In this document: one piece after another, positions 1 through 5,248 of the stretch
Numbering within the stretch: position 1 is the first letter of the stretch
How the letters are laid out: each line of letters starts with the position of its first letter
Source of the DNA: Actinomycetota bacterium
GTDB lineage: Bacteria > Zhuqueibacterota > Zhuqueibacteria > Residuimicrobiales > Krinioviventaceae
Direction of reading: 5' to 3'
Assembly (NCBI GenBank): GCA_011682565.1
Contig: JAACEJ010000306.1
Span: 1-5,248 of the forward strand
Length of the DNA: 5,248 bases
Translations under genes and position numbers: made by a program
Notes under the pieces: generated by a model
The model's database searches: none
The model's input: only the letters and a program-made list of their open reading frames with translations
Told to the model about the DNA's origin: nothing

Positions 1-77
1 ACGGCGATTATATCTGGTTTGGTACGGCAAATGGCCTGACCCGATTTTTCTGGAATTCGCCGTACCGTGTCGATTAA
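1..77 (+). CDS. C-terminal end of a beta-propeller protein (partial)
   Basis: Only the last 24 codons are present, read from base 3 and ending at TAA 75-77. The peptide contains DYIWFGTANGLTRF, then WNSPYRVD. The pattern I-W-F-G-T-x-x-G-L-x-R-F is typical of the blades of regulator propellers (Reg_prop/ligand-binding sensor propellers of hybrid two-component proteins and related secreted proteins). Because the protein ends within or just after such a blade, a secreted or periplasmic propeller protein is more likely than a full hybrid kinase, whose propeller is N-terminal; this is inference. The gene lies on the same strand as folC and stops 24 nt before it, so the two may be co-transcribed. 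The 5' part is outside the window and the actual function cannot be told. Confidence 0.6.
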   Translation, partial: GDYIWFGTANGLTRFFWNSPYRVD

Positions 78-87
78 TTTGTTCTTT

Positions 88-95
88 GAAAAGAG
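88..95 (+). promoter_or_regulatory. Ribosome binding site of folC
   Basis: The purine-rich run GAAAAGAG lies 6 nt before the TTG at 102. It is a weak Shine-Dalgarno match. An in-frame TGA at 87-89 and the absence of ATG, GTG or another TTG between that stop and base 102 leave TTG-102 as the only standard start able to give a full-length FolC. Confidence 0.45.
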
Positions 96-101
96 ACAAT
101 T

Positions 102-1415
102 TTGAAATATCCTGATGCAGTTAATTATCTTTTCGGCCTGCAAAAATTCGGCTGGAAATTAGGTCTGGATCGCATGCAGCGCCTTTTAACGGAATTGGGG
201 CACCCGGAACGTTCCGCCCGCATTGTACACATTGCCGGAACAAACGGCAAAGGCTCTGTCGCGGCAATGATCAGCTCGATTCTTTTGCACGCAGGATACC
301 GTACAGGGCTGTACACTTCTCCGCATCTCGTAGATGTCCGTGAACGCATTCAGGTCGATGGTCAAATGATTTCACCGGTCGAGTTCGCCGAAATCACCAC
401 ACAACTTGAACCGTATATTAAAAAACTCGAGTGTACGTTTTTTGAAGCCATGACCGCTCTCGCATTAACATATTTTGCCAAACGGAACGTAAAAGTTGCT
501 GTCCTCGAAGTTGGCCTTGGCGGCCGGCTGGATGCGACGAATGTGGTCTCTCCCGATCTGTGCGTAATCACGTCCATCAGTCCTGATCATATCGAGCACC
601 TGGGTTCTTCTTTGCAACAAATTGCGGGCGAAAAAGCGGGCATTCTCAAAGCAGGCGTTCCATGCGTTATGGGGGCAATGCCATCCGGGGCGGAAGACAG
701 CATCAAAAAACATGCGGCCAATATTGGTTCCCCACTTGTAAAAGCCGGGGATCATTGTAAGGTATCGCTACAAGCGGAGACTATTTACGGGTCGAAATTT
801 CATCTGAAAATTGATCACTTTTATAATGATCAAATTGAAATCCCCCTTCCCGGAAAACACCAGATAGAAAACGCCGGAATCGCCGCGACAGGTTGCTTTG
901 TTCTTTCACAAAAAGGTGTGCAAATTTCACAACAGGCTTTAAAAGTTGGTTGTAAAAATGTGAACTGGCCTGCCAGATTACAAGTCGTTTCAAAATCTCC
1001 ATTTGTGGTTGTTGATGTAGCCCATAATTTGGATTCGATGAACAGGCTTGTTGACTCTTTAACGACTTTTTTTCCGAATGCTAAAATTGTTTTTGTTTTT
1101 GGATTGCTGAAAGATAAAAATTATAAAGAGATTACAAAATTAATTACCCCTCTGGCTGAAAAATCTTTTATAGTTCAGGCTAAAACATCCAGAGCACTCG
1201 ATAAAGAAAAAATTGCACAAGAATTTGCAGCGAGTGGATCGACCGTTTCGACGGAAGATTCTGTTGGCCAGGGTGTAAAAAAAGCTTTGGCGGCATATCG
1301 GGACAATTCCGTTATTTGCGTGACCGGTTCTCACTATGTTGTCGGCGAAGCATGGGATGAAATAAAATACTTGACAGGTACAGATAATATGTTTAACTTA
1401 TCAACAATTGAATGA
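102..1415 (+). CDS. folC: Dihydrofolate synthase / folylpolyglutamate synthase
   Basis: This cytoplasmic Mur-ligase-family enzyme uses ATP to join glutamate to dihydropteroate and/or to extend folate polyglutamate tails. At 437 residues it is full length for the family. Visible motifs, in order: N-terminal FGLQKFGWKLGLDRM (11-25), P-loop GTNGKGS (46-52), YTSPHL (71-76), FEAMTALA (114-121), EVGLGGRLDATNVV (136-149), SPDHIEHLG (160-168), GEKAGILK (176-183, containing the conserved Lys), PLPGKHQIENA (248-258) linking to the C-terminal ligase domain, WPARLQ (289-294), DVAHN (305-309) and VTGSHYVVGE (408-417). The start is TTG, chosen because the family N-terminus is intact from there and an in-frame TGA lies just upstream. 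The next ATG (residue 25) would cut conserved sequence. It is 24 nt behind the upstream propeller gene. The second half is markedly more AT-rich than the first. Whether it has one or both activities cannot be decided from motifs alone. Confidence 0.96.
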   Translation: MKYPDAVNYLFGLQKFGWKLGLDRMQRLLTELGHPERSARIVHIAGTNGKGSVAAMISSILLHAGYRTGLYTSPHLVDVRERIQVDGQMISPVEFAEITTQLEPYIKKLECTFFEAMTALALTYFAKRNVKVAVLEVGLGGRLDATNVVSPDLCVITSISPDHIEHLGSSLQQIAGEKAGILKAGVPCVMGAMPSGAEDSIKKHAANIGSPLVKAGDHCKVSLQAETIYGSKFHLKIDHFYNDQIEIPLPGKHQIENAGIAATGCFVLSQKGVQISQQALKVGCKNVNWPARLQVVSKSPFVVVDVAHNLDSMNRLVDSLTTFFPNAKIVFVFGLLKDKNYKEITKLITPLAEKSFIVQAKTSRALDKEKIAQEFAASGSTVSTEDSVGQGVKKALAAYRDNSVICVTGSHYVVGEAWDEIKYLTGTDNMFNLSTIE

Positions 1416-1443
1416 TTTTTCTGCGCACCTCAACAATCAAAAC

Positions 1444-1513
1444 ATGCCAATTCATTCTTCATAAAACGTCCTGTTCTAAAGACAATTGAAATCAACCAAT
1501 TCAAACTTGGCAT
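1444..1513. repeat. Short inverted and direct repeats in folC-ABC gap
   Basis: ATGCCAA (1444-1450) and TTGGCAT (1507-1513) are perfect 7-base inverted copies about 56 nt apart, flanking most of the gap. Overlapping this, CCAATTCA occurs twice in direct orientation (1447-1454 and 1496-1503). The repeats could be operator half-sites or chance in AT-rich DNA; nothing else in the gap supports a specific role. I see no intrinsic terminator for folC and no convincing promoter for the ABC gene here. Confidence 0.2.
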
Positions 1514-1540
1514 CCGGTTCTTTGGCGTTTCTTTCTCATA

Positions 1541-1546
1541 CAGGGA
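1541..1546 (+). promoter_or_regulatory. Ribosome binding site of ABC ATPase gene
   Basis: CAGGGA is followed by a run of A. It sits 6 nt before the GTG at 1553, and 4 nt before an ATG at 1551 that is in a different frame. The site supports initiation at this point and not at a later codon, and it is the only good Shine-Dalgarno match near the conserved N-terminus. Confidence 0.6.
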
Positions 1547-1552
1547 AAAAAT

Positions 1553-2653
1553 GTGGCAAGTGTTGATCTAATTGATGTTTCCAAAGTTTTTGATAAAGGC
1601 GTTGTTGCTGTTGATTCTGTAAATATTTCAGTAGTGGACAAAGAGTTTGTTGTTCTTGTAGGTCCCTCGGGTTGCGGCAAATCAACAATTTTGCGAATGA
1701 TTGCCGGGCTGGAAGATGCAAGTTCCGGTGAGATAAAAATTGACGACAAAACTGTCAATGAAGTGCCGCCAAAAGACCGTGATATTGCGATGGTATTCCA
1801 GAATTATGCGCTTTACCCGCACATGACAGTATACCAAAACATGGCCTTTGGGTTAAAATTAAGAAAATACCCCAAAAAAGAAATTGAACAGCGCGTCGAT
1901 GAAGCGGCAGAGATTTTAGATATTGCAAATTTGCTGGGGCGTAAGCCAAAAGCACTGTCCGGCGGGCAAAGGCAGCGTGTTGCTGTGGGACGAGCCATTG
2001 TGCGCAAGCCTAAGGTTTTTCTGTTTGATGAACCGCTTTCCAATCTCGACGCCAAATTTCGTGTACAAATGCGAACGGAAATTTCCCGGCTGCATACGAA
2101 ATTAGGAACAACAATGATTTATGTAACCCATGATCAGATCGAAGCCATGACAATGGGTAACAGAATTGTCGTTCTCCGTGACGGTAAGGTACAGCAAATA
2201 GATTCGCCGCTTAATTTATATAATTACCCGTCGAACCAATTTGTTGCCGGTTTTATCGGCAGCCCTGCGATGAATTTCTTTGAAGGTGAAATCGTCGACC
2301 AGGATGGAATGTGGTTCGGGAATGACAATCTAAAACTTCAGGTTTCACAAGAACATTTACCCTGCTTAAAAAATTTTAAAAGTACAAAAGTAATCCTCGG
2401 CATCCGTCCCGAAGATTTACTGGCAAACGAAACGATAAATAAAGAGCAGAATGTTTCGCAAGCAACTTGCAAAGTTGAAATTGTTGAGCCAATGGGGAAT
2501 GAGATATTTTTATATTTAAGTGCCGGACAACATTCAATGACAGCGCGTGTAAAACCTGATGTGCAGCCTGCTGTAAATTCGGATTGTAAAATTGGATTCA
2601 GGATGGATAAAGCCCATTATTTTAATGTTAAAACACGGGAAAATATCTGCTAA
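1553..2653 (+). CDS. ABC importer ATPase, MalK/UgpC/MsmK type
   Basis: This is the ATP-hydrolysing subunit of an ABC uptake system, acting on the cytoplasmic face of the membrane; the family mostly drives sugar, oligosaccharide or glycerol-phosphate import. The 366 residues match the usual length. ATPase motifs are all intact: A-loop aromatic F13, Walker A GPSGCGKST (37-45), Q-loop VFQNYALYPHMTV (81-93, Q83), signature LSGGQRQRVA (135-144), Walker B VFLFDEP (155-161), D-loop SNLDAK (163-168) and H-loop H193. The C-terminal third (about 236-366) is the regulatory OB/TOBE region, with FIGSPAMNFFEGE, LGIRPEDL (282-289) and VEPMGNEIFLYL (311-322). The start is GTG, placed by the RBS and by the conserved N-terminus. 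No permease or binding protein is adjacent, so the substrate is unknown; a shared ATPase serving several importers, as MsmK does in streptococci, is possible. malK, ugpC or msmK cannot be chosen from sequence alone. Confidence 0.93.
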   Translation: MASVDLIDVSKVFDKGVVAVDSVNISVVDKEFVVLVGPSGCGKSTILRMIAGLEDASSGEIKIDDKTVNEVPPKDRDIAMVFQNYALYPHMTVYQNMAFGLKLRKYPKKEIEQRVDEAAEILDIANLLGRKPKALSGGQRQRVAVGRAIVRKPKVFLFDEPLSNLDAKFRVQMRTEISRLHTKLGTTMIYVTHDQIEAMTMGNRIVVLRDGKVQQIDSPLNLYNYPSNQFVAGFIGSPAMNFFEGEIVDQDGMWFGNDNLKLQVSQEHLPCLKNFKSTKVILGIRPEDLLANETINKEQNVSQATCKVEIVEPMGNEIFLYLSAGQHSMTARVKPDVQPAVNSDCKIGFRMDKAHYFNVKTRENIC

Positions 2654-2784
2654 AGAAAAATATTTTTCCGAACTTTGGTCGATTTCCTGTACAATTTATT
2701 AAATCTTGCTCATTTAACAAGGGATCACAACATTCGTTTTTCTTTCTTTTAATGATAAAAACCTTCCAACAATTAATCTGAAAA

Positions 2785-2815
2785 TTGCGATTGTATAACT
2801 GCAAATATTTATAAT
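2785..2815 (+). promoter_or_regulatory. Candidate promoter of rho
   Basis: A perfect TATAAT (2810-2815) lies in a strongly AT-rich stretch, with TTGCGA (2785-2790) upstream at a 19-nt spacing, longer than the ideal 17. An overlapping TATATT (2815-2820) is an alternative -10. Transcription would start near 2822, giving a leader of roughly 115 nt that contains the inverted-repeat cluster. AT-richness makes chance matches likely, so support is moderate. Confidence 0.4.
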
Positions 2816-2839
2816 ATATTAAAAGGGTAACTATTCAGG

Positions 2840-2895
2840 CCTGTCATTCCGGCATTCAGTTTCGCTCCAGTCGGATGACTTGTCAATCTGACAGG
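2840..2895 (+). promoter_or_regulatory. Structured element in the presumed rho leader
   Basis: Three related arms are visible: GTCATTCCGGC (2843-2853), the inverted GTCGGATGAC (2870-2879), and GTCAATCTGAC (2882-2892). The first and second pair over 10 bp with one bulged T and a 16-nt loop. The second can instead pair with the third. CTTGTCA (2879-2885) can fold onto TGACAGG (2889-2895) with a 3-nt loop, and CCTGTCA (2840-2846) can also pair with TGACAGG. These stems are partly exclusive, as in attenuators. No U-run follows, so it is not a plain terminator. Rho autoregulation through its leader is known in E. coli; a role here is inference. It could instead be a dispersed palindromic repeat. 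Confidence 0.4.
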
Positions 2896-2927
2896 TTACG
2901 CAAAGTTAACACTAAACAAATTTAAAA

Positions 2928-2933
2928 AGAGGA
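2928..2933 (+). promoter_or_regulatory. Ribosome binding site of rho
   Basis: AGAGGA is a good Shine-Dalgarno match, only 3 nt before the ATG at 2937 (4 nt if counted from the GG). The spacing is short but the site is the obvious one and agrees with the conserved Rho N-terminus. Confidence 0.7.
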
Positions 2934-2936
2934 TTT

Positions 2937-4184
2937 ATGGATATTACTGAATTAAAAGGTTTGAAAATTGCCGAACTGAACAAGTTGGCGCAAAAGTTGA
3001 GTGTGCCTGGAATTACAGGATTAAGAAAGGCCGAACTCATTTTTAAAATACTGGAAGAACAAACAAAGAAAGAAGGTCTGATCTTTGCCGAAGGTGTTTT
3101 AGAAGTACTACCCGATGGCTACGGGTTTCTTCGCTCTCCGGATTTTAATTACCTGCCGGGTCCTGACGATATTTACGTTTCCCCATCGCAGATCAAACGG
3201 TTTGGTCTCAGAACCGGAGACACCGTATCCGGTCAAATACGTCCGCCCAAGGAAAATGAACGATTTTTTGCTTTACTCAAGGTGGAAGCGGTGAACTATG
3301 AGAATCCGGAAGAAGCAAAAACCAAGATTCTTTTTGATAATTTAACACCACTTTACCCCGACAGCCGGATTAATTTGGAGACAAACAGCAAAGATTATTC
3401 CATGCGAATCATGAACCTGTTGACGCCCATCGGTAAAGGGCAGCGTGGACTCATCGTCGCACAGCCGAAAACCGGAAAAACGACGTTGCTGAAACAAATC
3501 GCCAACAGTATTTCTGAAAATCATCCGGAAGTAAAAATGATCGTCTTGCTGATCGATGAACGGCCTGAGGAAGTGACGGACATGCAGAGATCGGTCAAGG
3601 CAGAAGTCGTTTCATCGACGTTTGATGAACCGGCAGAGCGCCACGTACAGGTTTCAGATATGGTTCTGGAAAAATCAAAACGACTGGTAGAGTATGGAAA
3701 CGATGTTGTTATTCTTCTCGACAGTATCACACGCCTGGCTCGCGCGCACAATGCCGTCGTGCCGCATAGCGGCAAAATCCTTTCCGGTGGTGTGGATGCA
3801 AATGCACTTCATCGCCCCAAACGTTTCTTCGGAGCTGCCCGAAATATTGAAGAAGGCGGCAGTTTAACCATCATCGCAACCGCACTGATTGATACCGGAA
3901 GCCGCATGGATGAAGTCATTTTTGAAGAATTTAAAGGTACAGGCAACATGGAGCTTGTCCTTGATCGTCGTCTTTCGGATCGTCGGATTTTTCCATCTAT
4001 CGATGTCAATCGCTCCGGTACCAGAAAAGAAGAATTGCTTCTGGAAGATCTCGAATTAAAGCGTGTATGGATTTTACGGAAATTGCTGGCAGAACTTTCA
4101 GTTGTGGAAGCGATGGAGTTTTTGCAGGGGAAAATGCATGGCACTCGTTCCAACAAGTCCTTTTTGGATTCCATGAACACCTGA
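2937..4184 (+). CDS. rho: Transcription termination factor Rho
   Basis: Rho is a hexameric RNA-dependent ATPase/helicase that loads on nascent RNA and releases RNA polymerase. At 415 residues it is close to the compact E. coli form. Domains: Rho N-terminal helical domain (about 4-45), cold-shock-type RNA-binding fold (about 48-118, with LPDGYGFLRSPDFNYLPGPDDIYVS in two conserved blocks), then the RecA-like motor. Motor motifs: P-loop AQPKTGKTT (175-183, K181), LLIDERPEEVTDM (204-216, catalytic Glu E208), Walker B VVILLDSITRLARA (257-270), the Q-loop region with SGKILSGGVDANALH (278-292), and FKGTGNMEL plus NRSGTRKEELLL near the C-terminus. By alignment with E. coli, pocket residues for bicyclomycin (R209, D262, R266, K181) are kept; sensitivity is inferred only. 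It appears monocistronic: own candidate promoter, and a terminator 16 nt after its stop. Confidence 0.98.
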   Translation: MDITELKGLKIAELNKLAQKLSVPGITGLRKAELIFKILEEQTKKEGLIFAEGVLEVLPDGYGFLRSPDFNYLPGPDDIYVSPSQIKRFGLRTGDTVSGQIRPPKENERFFALLKVEAVNYENPEEAKTKILFDNLTPLYPDSRINLETNSKDYSMRIMNLLTPIGKGQRGLIVAQPKTGKTTLLKQIANSISENHPEVKMIVLLIDERPEEVTDMQRSVKAEVVSSTFDEPAERHVQVSDMVLEKSKRLVEYGNDVVILLDSITRLARAHNAVVPHSGKILSGGVDANALHRPKRFFGAARNIEEGGSLTIIATALIDTGSRMDEVIFEEFKGTGNMELVLDRRLSDRRIFPSIDVNRSGTRKEELLLEDLELKRVWILRKLLAELSVVEAMEFLQGKMHGTRSNKSFLDSMNT

Positions 4185-4200
4185 TCTTTCCGGACTTGAA

Positions 4201-4225
4201 AACAAGGGGCGGGCAGCCCCTTGTT
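4201..4225. terminator. Bidirectional intrinsic terminator between rho and ClC gene
   Basis: AACAAGGGGC (4201-4210) and GCCCCTTGTT (4216-4225) form a perfect 10-bp stem with the 5-nt loop GGGCA. On the plus strand it is followed by a T-rich but interrupted tail; on the minus strand by TTTTC immediately after a stem ending TTGTT. It lies 16 nt after the rho stop and directly against the TAG of the minus-strand gene (4226-4228), so it can end both convergent transcripts. Confidence 0.85.
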
Positions 4226-5248
4226 CTAATATTCTTTCCTGTTCAGGTTTTGTATTTTGTCAATACTCTCCTGCGTACCCATCACCAGGATAGAATCACC
4301 AAACTTAAATTTATAATCAGGCGTTGTGGGGATGATTTTATGTTTTTCCTTCTTATCTTCATCATAACTCTGTTTAATGAGCACGACTTCAATACCAAAA
4401 CGACTGCGCAGATTCAGTTCACGTAAGGATTTCTTCACAAGCTCGCCCGGAATTTCTATTTCGGAAAGAATATGCCCATCCATAAGTTCAACGCGCTTAA
4501 ACTTTTCCATAGACCCGACGTAGCTGGAAACTGAAGTCACCATATCCCGCTTGAAAATTTCCCGATTATATGCCTCGATTACATCATTTTTGTAAACTGT
4601 GCCAAATATTTCTTTTTTATTTTCTTCATTTACGATCGGTAATTCATCAATATTTAATTCACCAAAAGCTTTTATGACGATGTCAAGTGTATCATTCGGT
4701 GTAAAATATTGATTCATTGGCCTTAAAATATCGTATGCCACAAGAATCGGGTCAAGATCATCCGATTCGTAGAAAATTTTTCGTACATCATGAACAGAGA
4801 TGATACCCAGCAAATGATCATCCTTGTCTACTACAAAAAAATTCGGATGAGGGCTTCTCACGGTCAAGTCCATCAGCGTGCGAAAGGGCGTGTCTGCGTA
4901 AACTTTTTCATATTCCGATTTCATCACTTTGGACACCCGTAATGAACGCAGGACATTGATTTCCTTGCCCTGGAAGAGGTCGATACCCCGCCGGGTTAAT
5001 TTAAGCGTATAAATAGAATCTCTCTTTAGTCGTGATGTGATCAGGACGCTGATAATACAGGCAATCATCAATGGAAGAATAATGCGGTAATTATCAGTCA
5101 ATTCAAAAATAATTAAAATTGACGTGATGGGTGCGTGCATGGCGCCGGCAGCCACAGCCCCCATTCCCACTAACGCATAAGCTCCCGACGTGGCGGTGTG
5201 CGCCGGAACGAGGAGATGAACGATTTTGCCGACAAAGCCACCCAAGCT
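4226..5248 (-). CDS. ClC chloride channel/transporter with CBS pair and TrkA-C domain (partial)
   Basis: This is the C-terminal 340 codons of a membrane anion channel or Cl-/H+ antiporter; the N-terminus, with the selectivity and gating-glutamate motifs, lies beyond base 5248. Counting from the TTG at 5245, residues 1-72 are the last ClC membrane helices, including GAYALVGMGAVAAGAMHAP and TSILIIFELT. SIYTLKL (77-83) follows; its Tyr79 probably matches the chloride-coordinating tyrosine of the last helix. CBS domain 1 spans about 104-160 (VSKVM, FFVVDKDDHLLGIISVHDV) and CBS 2 about 170-228 (YDILRPM, DELPIVNE, IFGTVYKNDVIEAY). About 250-335 is an RCK-C/TrkA-C domain (ILSEIEIPGELVKKSLRELNLRSRFGIEVVLI in conserved blocks, then KFGDSILVMGTQESIDKI). 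CBS pairs usually bind adenine nucleotides and RCK-C domains can bind small ligands; the actual ligands here are unknown. The frame stays open to the window edge, so TTG-5245 is not the true start. It converges with rho. Confidence 0.93.
   Translation of the reverse strand, partial: SLGGFVGKIVHLLVPAHTATSGAYALVGMGAVAAGAMHAPITSILIIFELTDNYRIILPLMIACIISVLITSRLKRDSIYTLKLTRRGIDLFQGKEINVLRSLRVSKVMKSEYEKVYADTPFRTLMDLTVRSPHPNFFVVDKDDHLLGIISVHDVRKIFYESDDLDPILVAYDILRPMNQYFTPNDTLDIVIKAFGELNIDELPIVNEENKKEIFGTVYKNDVIEAYNREIFKRDMVTSVSSYVGSMEKFKRVELMDGHILSEIEIPGELVKKSLRELNLRSRFGIEVVLIKQSYDEDKKEKHKIIPTTPDYKFKFGDSILVMGTQESIDKIQNLNRKEY

Noticed and set aside
305..309. DVAHN in FolC as an altered motif (Gly in many homologues)
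   Set aside because: Counted from residue numbering of the protein: Val at this position is also normal, as in E. coli FolC, so it is not a defect.
1508..1542. TTGGCA as a -35 box for the ABC gene
   Set aside because: No acceptable -10 hexamer is found 16-19 nt downstream.
2655..2668. Perfect 14-base palindrome GAAAAATATTTTTC just after the ABC stop codon
   Set aside because: It is almost purely A/T with no GC stem, so a terminator is not supported; such palindromes are expected in AT-rich gaps.
2752..2781. Possible leader peptide MIKTFQQLI before rho
   Set aside because: It is preceded by a pyrimidine run with no Shine-Dalgarno and lies upstream of the better promoter candidate.
3809..4180. 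Minus-strand open frame of 123 codons inside rho
   Set aside because: It is fully antisense to the conserved Rho motor domain, has a low-complexity Ser/Arg-rich composition, and lacks any recognisable domain.
4067..4426. Plus-strand open frame of 119 codons spanning the end of rho, the terminator and the ClC tail
   Set aside because: It overlaps rho in another frame and is antisense to the ClC C-terminus, runs through the terminator hairpin, and shows no family motif.

Overview
The window holds ordinary bacterial housekeeping and transport genes at moderate GC, and I see no phage, transposon or CRISPR signal. All genes have bacterial-style ribosome binding sites, and two start at non-ATG codons (TTG and GTG). 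Rho is a compact 415-residue form without the long N-terminal insertions common in Bacteroidota and Actinobacteria. The left edge carries the end of a regulator-type beta-propeller. Together these loosely suggest a member of the wider FCB group (for example Calditrichota or KSB1-like), but the lineage is an inference with low confidence.

Layout, left to right. (1) Positions 1-77: the last 24 codons of a plus-strand gene ending in a propeller-like repeat. (2) Positions 102-1415: folC, the folate Mur-type ligase, 24 nt behind it. (3) Positions 1416-1552: a 137-nt gap with no convincing promoter or terminator. (4) Positions 1553-2653: a MalK/UgpC/MsmK-type ABC importer ATPase with no transport partners in view. 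(5) Positions 2654-2936: a 283-nt AT-rich gap with a plausible sigma70-like promoter and, in the presumed rho leader, a cluster of mutually exclusive stem-forming repeats. (6) Positions 2937-4184: rho. (7) Positions 4201-4225: a 10-bp perfect-stem terminator shared by two convergent genes. (8) Positions 4226-5248, minus strand: the C-terminal part of a ClC chloride channel/transporter carrying two CBS domains and a TrkA-C (RCK-C) domain, cut by the window edge.

The genes do not form one pathway: folate metabolism, solute uptake, transcription termination and anion transport are adjacent. No clearly new system is visible. The items most worth a second look are the switch-like rho leader, the ClC-CBS-RCK_C fusion, and the ABC gene start where an ATG with a six-codon frame overlaps the GTG start.
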